A stretch of 64,000 bases of DNA from Hortaea werneckii (lineage: Eukaryota; Ascomycota; Dothideomycetes; Mycosphaerellales; Teratosphaeriaceae): positions 1 through 64,000 of the forward strand of contig JBAOKB010000159.1 of the NCBI GenBank assembly GCA_037044905.1. Reading direction: 5' to 3'. The notes beneath the pieces were generated by a model. It saw only the letters and a list, made by a program, of their open reading frames with translations. It searched no databases and had not been told where the DNA came from. Shown here in pieces: positions 10,262 through 20,767 of the stretch. The translations under genes were made by a program, and so were the position numbers. Each line of letters begins with the position of its first letter. Positions within the stretch are counted from its first letter, which is position 1.

Positions 10262-11232
10262 CTATTTCGAATCATTTGCAGCGGCACGAATGGCTTGCAA
10301 TGCACTGCACTCGCTTGGACGGTTGCCAGAACCTTTGCAATTTGCGCACTCTCGCCCGTGTACGATAAGCAAGTAGTGAAGTGGAAACTTGAGCGCGTTG
10401 GGAATGCGGTCGTCTAAGTGTGCTTGAGCTTGCTCTCTTGAGGCGGACGCAGGCCGCCATCCCCAGAATCCGGCTATGCGATGGCAGTGAACGTCTAGAG
10501 CGAAAGTTGTGCGCTTTAGGCAGATGCTCATCACGCAATGGGCGCACTTCGGTCCGATGCCTTTGTAGCGTAGCAATTCTCGCATGACCTCATCGTCGTC
10601 GGCATCGAACAAGAAGTTCAGGTCAAATTTCCCGTGTATTTGCTTGACTTGTTCCAGAATTGCTAGTAGCATCGCTGCCTTGCGGTTTTGCATGCCGCCA
10701 GGTCGAAGAGCCTGGCGCAACTTTTCTTCGCCCCCTTGGACTATGGACTCGTAGGCAAATGTCGAGCCGTACACCAGATCCATGCTCCTCATCGCTCGCT
10801 TCGCGTTTTCCCAACTCGTTGCTTGGCTTAGAGCCGCAACTACAACGGCATCCATGACATAAGGGTAATTGGCCGAGTCCACATCGCTGGCGAAGTTCTG
10901 TCTTACTTTGTCGCCATGGAGATCCTCTAAGATACGATGTGCATGCTCACACTCCTCGTGTGTTGGACGAGCGAAGTCTGAGAACGGAGACGTGTGGTTG
11001 TGTTTGCTGTAATCCTGCCACTTCCTCTCGTCTTGCGAGACAGCATTCTTTGTGTGAGACCCGAATTTATCTCTCTCATCTGAGCCGGCAGGCACCTGTT
11101 CCCCGACCGCCGCCGCTTAGTGTGACCTGAGATTTCTCTGCCATCGGCAGCGCCCACGCCGCTTCGAAGGCGCTTCTCAAGTGCAGGTCTTGCAGAGGTT
11201 GACGAAGCGGCGCGAGTCACGACTTTGCTCAT
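10262..11232 (-). CDS. HhH-GPD DNA glycosylase (endonuclease III-like)
   Basis: Base-excision repair glycosylase fold. The large exon carries LSQATSWENAKRAM, the helix-hairpin-helix YKGIGPKCAHCVM with a catalytic-type Lys, and LDVHCHRI with the conserved Asp. The C-terminal cysteines (ECANCKGSGNRPSEC) do not follow the usual Cx6Cx2Cx5C iron-sulphur pattern, so a classical cluster is doubtful. A likely first exon begins at the ATG 11232 (MSKVVTRAASST); joining it in phase 0 needs a 62-nt intron with a weak GTGGGC donor ending at 11096, so the N-terminus is tentative. Substrate specificity cannot be told from sequence alone. Confidence 0.82.
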
Positions 11233-12174
11233 GTTGCAGAGCTGACGACCCGGATTCGAAGTCTTGGTGCGATATAGAAGAAGGATGCACGCGGAAAGGT
11301 TGAAGAGAACTTGGGTTAACAGCCCCCTTAGCACTTAGCAATAGATAGTGCCAACCGCGCTGTAGCAAGCACTCACCTCCATCACCTCCACTTACGCTGC
11401 TGCGAGTTTAATCAGAGCCATAGCTGGATGCTCGGTAGGTGACGAGGGCCAAGATACACATCGCTCCGGGTTTTGGACTCTGTCAATTTTCCAGCGCTAC
11501 GCACCCTGAGGGTAGGGCTGGGTGGCTTTGGCTGTTGCTCGGGCCGATTTGTTCACGCGGTACATAGCCTACTCACACGGTCGCACACGTGCAGGGCATG
11601 TCGATGTTAGGCAGGTGTTTGCTGCGCGTGGCTCCAAAAATGGGAAGATCAGTGCAGATGCACGGATGAAATTATTCTTGTTGTTTGCGTTGGGTTGGAA
11701 GATCTTTCACCCACTCGTTCTCACCAGTCCCGTGGGAAAGCTTGTGAACGCCTGGCTGGAAACAGCTGATCTCGCATGACGTCAAGCCCTAACCAAATGT
11801 CAACATTCGGTTGATTGCCCAGAGTTGAATAACTCGATCGGTGGCAACCATGAGCGCTAAAGAGATCCATCGAGGGCCCAAGGTGTAGGGTAAGAAGGCA
11901 TGACCGTGAATCTCAACGTCTTGAAACGCTTAAAGTATCAAACCGCGTCATTGTTTCTGCCACTGTTGCCTTGCAGAACTCGTGCTTTGGCAAGTATAAG
12001 GACGCCTTCAAAGCCTTTTGTACTCACTTGAAGCTTTCTCATCCTCATCTGTCTACTGGTTCTACGGAACAGGCTTCACTTTTAACTTGCCCAAGCCATC
12101 CCTTCTTCAGGGCGACTTTTGCATAACCTTTGATTGACCCGCTCACTATTCCCCACGTTCAGCCCGAAAGAACA
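11233..12174. other. Intergenic, divergent promoter region
   Basis: Lies between the glycosylase and the PRISE-like reductase, which are divergently transcribed. An 85-codon open frame at 11522-11779 (+) has no recognisable motif and I do not call it a gene. Confidence 0.5.
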
Positions 12175-13509
12175 ATGAGCTCTGCAAATCACCCGCTTCG
12201 CCAATCTGGCATTTACCGGAACCTACCTACTTTCGATTCTTCGGTCCGCGGTCTGACAGCCATCGTTGTTGGCGCCACAGGCATTTCCGGCATGAACACT
12301 ATTCGGTCTCTGCTAGATGTGCCAGGTCGCTGGGAAACTGTGTACGCTTTGTCACGGAGCCCTTTCTCGGAGGAGGTGTTGTCACTCTTCTCTTTTGAAC
12401 AGAGAAACCGCATCAAGCACGTCTCAGTTGACCTGACCGGCTCGGCCTCCGAGATTGCAAGCTCACTTGAAAAAGCTGGAGCAAAGGCCGACTATGTCTT
12501 CTTCTACGGATACGTCCATCCTAGAGGCAAACAAGCTATGGATCCGGCAATGGAGGATGCCTTGGTCGAAGCAAACGTCCCGATTTTCCAGAACTTTTTG
12601 CAGGCATTGGACTTCGCTAGGATTGAACCAAAGCGGATCTTGCTTCAAACTGGAGGCAAAAACTATGGCGGTCATATTGGACGGGCCCGACTACCCTACA
12701 TTGAGTCAGACCCGCAGCCTAGGCATCTTTCTAGAAATTTCTACTACTTTCAGGAGGATGCATTGTTCAAGTTCTGTGAAGAACATCCCAAAACATCTTG
12801 GAACATTGTTCGTCCGTTTGGCGTGGTTGGCGCTGCGCCGAACGCAGGAATGAATGTCTTCCTGCCTTTCGCTGTTATGGCCGCTATACAGGCAAAGAAA
12901 CAAGAGCCCATATTCTTTGGAGGCGATGTTGAAGAGTGGCAAAACGAATGCTGTCATTCTTCGGCAAGATTGACAGGGTTCCTTAGCGAGTGGGCTGTTC
13001 TTGAAGAACATTGCAAGAACCAGGCCTTTAACGCGCAGGACGGCAGTCCACTTTCATGGGACCGCTTCTTTGAGGAGCTAGCTCGGTGGTACGGCGTTGA
13101 GAAAGGCATCGAAGGCCCAGCGCTCGATGATGCAAAATTCAACTCCATCCCCCTGGCCGGCGGCAAAGATGCGCCACTTGGATATGGTCCAGCCCCTGCA
13201 ATCAGACTCTCCCGTACGCTGGCGGAGTGGTCCGAGGATCCAGCTAACCATAATGTTTGGGAGAAGATGTTGGAATCATCCGAGGGTAAGTTGAAAATGG
13301 ATCCATTCGAGGAGAGCAAGAGGCAAGATATCTTCTCCGGCGACTGGGCCTTCTACAAGATTGGCCAGCCTTCGGTGGCTAAGCTTCGCCGATTCGGCTT
13401 CAACGGATTTGTGGATACCATGGAGAGTGTATTCGAGATGTATCAAGACATGGCGGAACTGGGCATCATTCCCGGCCCTCGTGTGGATGCTGCGAAGCCG
13501 ATGGTGTAG
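12175..13509 (+). CDS. PRISE-like (progesterone 5-beta-reductase/iridoid synthase-like) SDR
   Basis: Single exon, 444 residues from ATG 12175 in the context AACAATGAG; the frame stays open further upstream but without a better ATG. It is an extended Rossmann-fold reductase with the nucleotide loop GATGISG at residues 33-39, the QTGGKNYGG segment typical of this family and the FYYFQED motif that carries the family's active-site-type tyrosine. Relatives reduce enone or related carbonyl substrates with NADPH. Fungal members occur in metabolite clusters, but no cluster partners are seen here, so the substrate is unknown. Confidence 0.88.
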   Translation: MSSANHPLRQSGIYRNLPTFDSSVRGLTAIVVGATGISGMNTIRSLLDVPGRWETVYALSRSPFSEEVLSLFSFEQRNRIKHVSVDLTGSASEIASSLEKAGAKADYVFFYGYVHPRGKQAMDPAMEDALVEANVPIFQNFLQALDFARIEPKRILLQTGGKNYGGHIGRARLPYIESDPQPRHLSRNFYYFQEDALFKFCEEHPKTSWNIVRPFGVVGAAPNAGMNVFLPFAVMAAIQAKKQEPIFFGGDVEEWQNECCHSSARLTGFLSEWAVLEEHCKNQAFNAQDGSPLSWDRFFEELARWYGVEKGIEGPALDDAKFNSIPLAGGKDAPLGYGPAPAIRLSRTLAEWSEDPANHNVWEKMLESSEGKLKMDPFEESKRQDIFSGDWAFYKIGQPSVAKLRRFGFNGFVDTMESVFEMYQDMAELGIIPGPRVDAAKPMV

Positions 13510-14220
13510 AAATTAGAGGTGAACTGAGCGTGAACAAGTTGCTTCCGACCAACACACGAGTTTCAGAAACGTCTTGAGGATTTCAAATCTTACCAAATGG
13601 CAAACAAAGGCGGCGCTTGACGATGTAGGAACCAGGTCGATACAGGTACGTGTATCTAATTTTCTCCCCCCGCGATTATTCACCCTCGCTACGATCGGGC
13701 AGAAAGCCGCCGACTCCCTTCCTCCGCGGGCCAATAACGGCCTAGCGATATGACGATTACCTGCCATCCGAATTATCTTCTTCGCTATATGTATGGCATC
13801 ACGAATCGCACTTGGCGACCGCTCCGACGTCGATGACAAAGTGCATAGTAACTGTGTCGATGCTATCTTGGCAAGCGAAATCCATACGGAGCACGCAAAC
13901 AAGTCCAGCGCCTCCCCAGCGATGAAGTGCCGGCTTGGTCATCCAGGATATCGTCTACCTAGGTACATAGTAGTAGTGTACATAGTACCTCTCTTACCGA
14001 CCTGCCAAAACGAGTTGTCACACCTCTAGTAGTGTTGCTGGCAGAGTATAACCTAGAATGCGCCAGTGGGTACCGCTACGCCGATTCTACTGGTGCCCAT
14101 CACCCTCTCCCAACCACTGGCCTCTCTTGTCTGTCAACCATGCGCCCGACATAGATTCTTTCTCCGTTCCCCTCTACATGCCAACTCGGCAATGTCAAAG
14201 CGGCTCGAAAGAATCTGAGC
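13510..14220. other. Intergenic
   Basis: No gene recognised. A short CTACCTAGGTACATAG...GTACATAGTACC patch near 13955-13990 repeats GTACATAGTA twice. Confidence 0.5.
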
Positions 14221-15425
14221 ATGTTCGATGAGAGCGCCACCGAGCTGCAAGGCGCAGCAAGAGATCTCCCGCCCGCGGGGCTAATTGCGGTCGCCTGGGT
14301 CGGCTTCGTTCTGGCGGCGTCGCTTGTCGGGCTTCGGCTCTATGTTCGCATCACCGAGAACAGAACGCTGCAGTCGGACGATTACTGCTTAATCACTGCG
14401 CTGGTCCTGCTTCTAGTGAACGCCGTCTTGCAAACACTGCAGACCCAGTCCTTGTATTACATGGTCAAGAACCGCGCTGGTCAGGTACCGGGAGGCCAGC
14501 AGTTGGTCGATCAAGGCAACGACTACGTGCGATACCAATTTACCATCATTGGCTTGTTTTGGACCGTGCTATGGAGCGTGAAAGGGAGCTTTCTGGCGCT
14601 TTACTCTCGCTTCTTCAGATCCAAGCCTCGATACAAGAGGGCTTGGTGGTGCACGGTAGTCTTCACGGCATTGGCATACGTTGGATGCTGGATTGCCAGT
14701 GCTTGGGTATCGTTTACATTGTGTGTGACTCAACGACAAGTGACTGATCGCTCGCGCAGACATGCCATCCTCCCAGCACCTATTTCCAGTTTGGTAAGCG
14801 CTGCGTGCACTACAATTGCAGTTTGCGAAAGTCAATGCTGACTTCATTAGGCAAATGTGATAAACCCGTGGACGATGCAGGAAGTGTAATAGCAATCAGC
14901 TACAGCACAGCCGTCGACGTTCTATCCGACCTCTTGATCATTCTACTGCCGAGTGGTCTGTTGCGCCACCTGCAAGTTGGCAAACGCCACAAAGTCGGAC
15001 TTGCTGGAATCTTCGGGATCGGTCTGGTAAGGATACCCTGTGCCATCATTCGCTGGACGCAGATCGTCCTCTCAGCCCGTACCGACCCAGTTGGTCTGGC
15101 GGTGTGGAGCTTGGCCGAAAGCAGCATCAGCGTCATGGTTGGCTCACTGCCTGCTCTGAAGGCACTTTTCACACGAACTGTACATAGAACAGTGCAACGG
15201 TCGTACGAAGGTGACGTGGATCGACTAAACCACCAGGATTTCGAACTCGCTGGCCCTCAGGCTCGTAGGACTCGGCTGCACAGGGACGCAATGCTTCTCG
15301 AGGAACAGTGCTGGCCAGAGTCACAAGAGCGCATCACACATGAATCGCTGGAGACACAGGATGATAACGCTGCATTTTCTGAAGCTCTGCAAAAGAATGA
15401 AGGTTTTGAGCCGGGCCGCCGATAG
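14221..15425 (+). CDS. Fungal rhodopsin-domain (PTH11-like) integral membrane protein
   Basis: Three exons: 14221-14706, 14760-14793 and 14851-15425 (introns 53 and 57 nt), about 365 residues. Several hydrophobic helices are evident (GLIAVAWVGFVLAASLVGL, YCLITALVLLLVNAVL, FTIIGLFWTVLW, VVFTALAYVGCWIASAW). The hallmark TCHPPSTYFQFGKCD loop followed by AGSVIAISYSTAVDVLSDLLI matches the fungal rhodopsin-domain family, whose members resemble seven-helix sensors of unknown ligand. The C-terminal tail is hydrophilic and charged. A signalling role is inferred from the family only. Confidence 0.88.
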
Positions 15426-15538
15426 TTTGCCGGAGCAAACAAAATCCGCGTTTTCACTGCATGAAACTACAGCGGCAGTTTTCGCAGCCCAGTTGGCTGA
15501 CGCCTCACCCTGACCTCTCGTCCATTTCAGCTTCGACG

Positions 15539-17890
15539 CTACAATCGCTGGATATGAGGCGTAGCTTCGCCTAGTGCCTTCTCCTTCGGCGTTCCATCGT
15601 CTTCTGAGCCAGAGTGCCCGCTATACTCCAAGCCTTCGCTGATGCGCGAATCTTCTTTCCCGAGCAGCACCTGTGGGGCATATGTGCGGTCTCCTTCACC
15701 TCGGCGGTCAACGGGAATGAGTATATCCAGGCTCTTGGGCATGATATAGGTTACCAGGATCATCAAGACCACCATGTGCGCCACAATAAATGCCATAATT
15801 TGGAGCGGGTCGTCACGCACAGCGTAGAAGCTGGGATAGGCAAAGGAGTACACGATGGCCAGGATGGGAGCGGCGACGTATCGCAGTATCGGTGCCCAGA
15901 AGAAGGTATCTTCCAATTCCTGCCAGTCCCGACGGTGACGTTCAAGTCGCGGCGAAGCTGCTCTCCCTGCACATGCAAGTTCAGTGTAATGCATCATCGA
16001 CGTGGGCAAGAATGGAAACTTACCTGGTAGAAGGCAACCCACCACAACGTACGCAGTGGCTTGTTGTTCTTCCAAAACCTCGGAGGGATTGAGTCAGGAT
16101 CTTTGGCAAGCATCAAGGTCATGACAACCCCAAGGACGTAGATGCCAAATCCTACGCCTGCACCTGCAGCGGGAATAACGGCGTGTGCTACAGCAGGTCC
16201 TACACGAATTAACATGTCAGCCTGTGGCCTTACTTCCGACAGGGATGATCGACAAACCCAAGATCATGCCGCCAGCGTAACCGGCGTTGTATGTCAAAAA
16301 GGCCGGCAGTCCAACCTGGCCGATGACATCTTTTGTGCGGTACAACGAAGTCATGGCTACGCACTCGGACCAGACAGTAAAAAGCAGGACGATGTTGTTG
16401 ACTTGAGCGTCGATCGCTGTCAGCAGAGCATATCCGAATTCTGTATCGTACATAAGGGACAGCAAGAACGAGAAGATTACCACGCCGGTGGCAATCTTGA
16501 AGTGGGATACCTTCCGTCCAAGGCTAGAGTCGCATAGGAGTGTGACCACGGCGTCCAGCATGGCGAAAGAGCTGCTAATGCCAAGCAGCATCAAGGTCAA
16601 AAAGAATAAGACCGCCCAGACAGGAGCTCCAGGCATCTGTTCGATAGCGACGGGGAAGGTCAGGAAACCAAGGCTGAAAGATCCAAGTTCCTCTTCTCCT
16701 GGTTGCAGCCCGAGGTAGCCCACGACGCCAAACACGGCAAATGCAGCCACAAATTCGAAGGTCGCGTTGCATAAGCAAATGATGAATGAGTCTTGCATCG
16801 CATCGGCGTTTTTCTGTTACTCCGTCAGCCTTCGCCTTGTTTCAGAAGCGCTCAGCGGTCACTTGCGGAATTGTAGCTTGCGTAAGCTTGGAAGTAACCG
16901 AAGCCAACACCGGTAGAGTAGACTGCACCACTGTGAGCATAAACCTATCGTGCATCGGTATAAATGACTTACAGACTTGCCCAGTTGCGGCCTGCCAAAG
17001 CTGACCACCAGCGAGTTGACCACCATTGAATTCACCCCAATACAGACGGATTCCATCGATCGCGTTGGGCAGGGACACTCCACGGCCAAGGAGGATGATC
17101 ATAATGACGATGGGCAGACCGATGGAGATGTAGACTACACGGCCGGTGATGCCGACACCCTTGCAGATACACATCCACACAATGAACCATGAGAAGGCAT
17201 TCCAGCCCACGAGTTCCCCATCAATTCCAGTTCCAGGGTATGATACGTATCGGGCAACTCCTCCGTTGCCATCGAAGGCGCCTGGGATAGGGTCCACGGT
17301 TTCCGTGACATCACGGGTCCAGAACTCTTCGATTCTACCGGTCCACGCAAAGTTGTTCGTGAACGAGTGACGGAAGTACACCATTACATAGCCAAGCATC
17401 GGGACATAGTATACTACTACCATATAGCCGACGCATATACACTAGACATGGATTAGCGGCAAGAAAACGAATTTGATGAAGTTTAAACCATCTGTCGAAA
17501 GGCCTTACTCCAAGCCCAATGCCCTTGAAACGTTTGTCTACGCTGTTGTACGCTGCCACGCTTCCTGCGCGATATGCCTGCCCTGTGTCATGTTTGAGCG
17601 AGTGAGATACCATCTCCGGTGTGGGAGCATAGCATTGACGAACCTGTAGCGATCTCGAGGATGAGGATAGGAATAGCGAGAAGGAAGATGGCCATCACAT
17701 AGGGAATGAACCACTGGATTCCGTTATTGTTGAATACTTGGGAGGGGAACCGCAGCAGATTTCCAAACCCAATGGCGCCGCCCATTGATGCTAGGACATA
17801 GGACGTACGGGACGGCCATTGATCCCGGCCGTCCTCCGATTGCTTCGGCGAAGGGGCAACCGCATTCAGGGCTCGTCTGAAATTGAACAT
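15539..17890 (-). CDS. SNF-type (sodium:neurotransmitter-like) symporter, one frame break
   Basis: Begins MFNFRRALNAV at 17890. The family signature MGGAIGFGNLLRFPS is in the first helix, followed by exons with RAGSVAAYNS, YYVPMLGYVMVYF, YSTGVGFGYFQAYASYNSAS, FEFVAAFAVFGVVGYLG, SSFAMLDAVVTLLCD and a final helix pair. About 12 membrane helices are expected; fungal members likely import amino acids or osmolytes. Introns of about 50-60 nt separate at least six exons. Near 15899-15905 the reading must change frame from NWKIPS to FWAPILRYVAAPIL; one base missing in a T run (AA run on +) explains it. The C-tail is hydrophilic and acidic. Confidence 0.85.
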
Positions 17891-18681
17891 GATGGTGAAG
17901 AGGGTACGAAATCAGCTGACTGTAGCATAAAAGCGAGCAGAAGTGGGTGTATGAATGGAACTTCCTCTGCAGGCTGATAGAGATATTATTGCATGCATGG
18001 GAAGTAGCTGATATACTTGCATAGCCCCCGGGCCGAGCGCCCTTAAGGCAGAGAGCATGGCTCGTACAAGGTCGCATGACTGATAGGAAAGCCAAACTGC
18101 AGGTAGTAGGTACGACCATGCTGCCGCGTCCAAGCCTGCTGAGCGTGTCTATAAACGAGTCTCCCCAAGGGTCTGGTTGGTTCGTTCAATGCATTCGCGA
18201 CCACCGCGGAGTGTGGGGACAGGCATAAGGGATCCATTGGTCAGACCGAGCGCGAGCCGAGCAAAACCAAGCCATCCTAGACCAGCAGGATGGGAGGATC
18301 CAAGTCCTTTGGCAAGCGGCCGCCGTCATATCTGCAGAGTTCTCAGAGCCCTTATCTTGGGTCCAAGAGATAAGGCGCTGCGATGTTGCTGGGACGTGGT
18401 TGGCAGACAAAAGTCTAGGTAGGTACTGTAGGTAGGTCACTGGCAGACCTGAGGCTCGAGGCTCGAGAAGCTGGCCCGCGGGCGGCTCGGTTGCATCCGT
18501 CTGTCATGTTCTGTCTGAGGCATCAAGAAAAGTCCAGATTGCCCATCTGGGCAGGCAGGTCCAGGTGGCCACCAAAGATACTAAGAAAGAGGCTCGCTGC
18601 GTTCGTCGAAAGCAACAGATAAGCCACCAAGAAGACATATTGTCTCCGATTGGGAACTTGCGTCTTCCAGATCCGGCGAGG
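17891..18681. other. Intergenic, divergent promoter region
   Basis: Separates the symporter from the Rieske/DUF455 gene. It contains two TAGGTAGGT direct repeats near 18415-18440. The downstream frame is open from before 18565 but has no ATG before 18682. Confidence 0.5.
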
Positions 18682-20046
18682 ATGCCCACATCCGTCGAGC
18701 TTGGAGAAACGCAGCATCTATCCAGCTCTCGGTATGCAATAAAACTATCTACAGGCAAGCGTCTAGTCCTTTTCCAACTGCCAACAATAGCCTCTCCTTC
18801 AAATCAACCGACTGATGGCACGCCAAATGGATGGACATATTATGCAATGGAGCAAGAGTGCCCGCATGCCGGGGGTCCAATGAGCGATGCGCAGATTGAC
18901 ATTGAGGACTCTTCCTACATTGCCTCCTGCCCCTGGCATGCGTACGACTTCAATCTCGACACAGGAGCATCCAGCTACGGAGTCAAAGCCTGCGTCTTCC
19001 CCATCCGCTCTCGCAATGGGAAACTCTATCTAGAGCTGGAAGAGGACCACGGAGTCACTCTGGAGAGCATGAAGCCGATCAGCGAGAAAGTCAAGTACAA
19101 GCATGGCTCAAGAGCCGCTACAAACGAGACTGTAAGCTCGCGACCTAACGACAATGCAAGCGTCTGCGAATGGTGTGCCTACATCCTCAACACTGCGGAT
19201 CCAGAATCCAAGATCGAGCTCACTACTGGACTCTTCTCACTCTTCGCCACCCGCGAGCAGACTACGGAGCCCATGCCTATAGGCGCAGGCATCGCATCAC
19301 CTCCTAGTATACCGCCCCGACACGACGATCTCCAGACCGTGAAGCCCTGGGAGATTCCCAGTGCCGGGCGCGGCGGCACGCTCAAATCCCGGATCGCCAT
19401 GCTCCACGCGCTGGCCAACATCGAGCAATGGGCGATCGACCTCGCGCTCGACATCTGCGTACGGTTCGCAGGCTTCCAGACGAAATCGACGGCCGAAGGC
19501 CAGGACAATGGCGGGCTCGAGCTACCGCGGACGTACTTCTACGACTGGCTGAAAGTGGCCAACGACGAAGCCAAGCACTTTTCCCTCCTACGCTCAAGAC
19601 TGGAGGAGCTCGGCTCCTACTTCGGCGCGCTGCCCGTACATCACGGGCTATGGCAATCAGCGGAGATGACGAACGACGACCTCCGAGCCCGCATCAGCAT
19701 CATAGCGCTCGTGCACGAAGCGCGAGGTCTAGACGTCAACCCCGTGACCATCGACCGGTTCCGCAAAGCCAAAGATCTCGATAGCGTGGAGACGCTCGAG
19801 GTCATCCACCGGGATGAGATCACCCATGTGACTACGGGACACCGGTGGCTAAGCTGGATTTGTGCGCAGGAGGGGACAGATCCCGTCGAAGTGTTCAGGA
19901 AGAATGTGATGAAGCATTTCCGCGGGGCGGTGAAGGGACCGTTTAATGCGGAGGCGCGACAGCAGGCGGGGATGGATGGGAGCTATTACGAGAACTTGGC
20001 GGGTTCGATGCCAGTCCGGGGTGGAGATGTGATTGCTGGGGGCTGA
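18682..20046 (+). CDS. Rieske [2Fe-2S] domain fused to DUF455 ferritin-like domain
   Basis: Single exon, 454 residues from the first ATG in the frame (MPTSVELGE). The N-terminal Rieske motif is complete: C60-P-H62 and C83-P-W-H86 can bind a 2Fe-2S cluster. The C-terminal half has the DUF455 layout of a helical, probably diiron, bundle: E248 in NIEQWAID, E296/H299 in NDEAKHF, E346 in VHEARGLD and E379/H382 in DEITH. An electron carrier joined to a carboxylate-bridged metal site suggests a self-contained oxygenase or oxidase, by analogy with MiaE-type hydroxylases. The substrate is unknown and the function is inference. Confidence 0.88.
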   Translation: MPTSVELGETQHLSSSRYAIKLSTGKRLVLFQLPTIASPSNQPTDGTPNGWTYYAMEQECPHAGGPMSDAQIDIEDSSYIASCPWHAYDFNLDTGASSYGVKACVFPIRSRNGKLYLELEEDHGVTLESMKPISEKVKYKHGSRAATNETVSSRPNDNASVCEWCAYILNTADPESKIELTTGLFSLFATREQTTEPMPIGAGIASPPSIPPRHDDLQTVKPWEIPSAGRGGTLKSRIAMLHALANIEQWAIDLALDICVRFAGFQTKSTAEGQDNGGLELPRTYFYDWLKVANDEAKHFSLLRSRLEELGSYFGALPVHHGLWQSAEMTNDDLRARISIIALVHEARGLDVNPVTIDRFRKAKDLDSVETLEVIHRDEITHVTTGHRWLSWICAQEGTDPVEVFRKNVMKHFRGAVKGPFNAEARQQAGMDGSYYENLAGSMPVRGGDVIAGG

Positions 20047-20767
20047 TGGGGGGAAAAGGGAGCTATGATGAATGCTCTGAATCGTTGCCGGCGTCGTACC
20101 ACTTCAGTGTGGCCGAAGCAGATATGCAGGTCAACGACAACGGCGCTGCTCCTGCTTCGGTGACCGTGTCGGGTCAAGCAAAGGATTAAGCCTATGGCCC
20201 CGCGAAGCTTCCGCACCTGATGGCATAACACTCGGTGAAGCGGTCACTGCACTTAAGAGAAATGACCTCGTGCTCATATCACGCCAGGCATGCGAGTAAG
20301 GCAAGGTCTCCCTCTCGGAAAGCAGCATGCTGCCTCAGGCAAACATCACCGGCTTCACTGATGGATACTCAGGTCGGTGTCGACGGGAGACGGTCTAGCG
20401 AATGGCGAATTTGAGCAACTACGAGAAAGGCCTTCAGACTGGCTTCAGAACGTGAAACATCTCGTCAGTCGAGTCGCGTCATTTCGCCTCTTTGGTTCCC
20501 GGATCTGAGCTTTGGAAAGCGTTGAGCAGCACTTTTCCAAGGTCAGTACACGCTCAAAGCCTTGGAGATACCTGCCAGCAGTTTATCGCTCCAAGCGAAA
20601 AGCACGCGTTTCTCCCAACCTCTCCGAAAATGCAGTCTTGTTTGCACGAAAGCATGTTGATGTACACTTGAGCAACATAGATAGATTGATATGTTTTGAT
20701 CCGCCTGTAGGGATGCGCAAAAGTGTACACGCTACACGAAGACAATTAAAAAGTATCTTCATCCACA
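20047..20767. other. Intergenic, convergent
   Basis: Lies between the 3' ends of the Rieske/DUF455 gene and Ask1. No gene recognised. Confidence 0.5.

Noticed and set aside
11522..11779. 85-codon open frame
   Set aside because: No motif, signal peptide or splice support; length is within chance for an intergenic region.
6430..15425. Secondary-metabolite gene cluster (O-methyltransferase, PRISE reductase)
   Set aside because: No polyketide synthase, NRPS, terpene cyclase or P450 between or beside them; the methyltransferase is broken.
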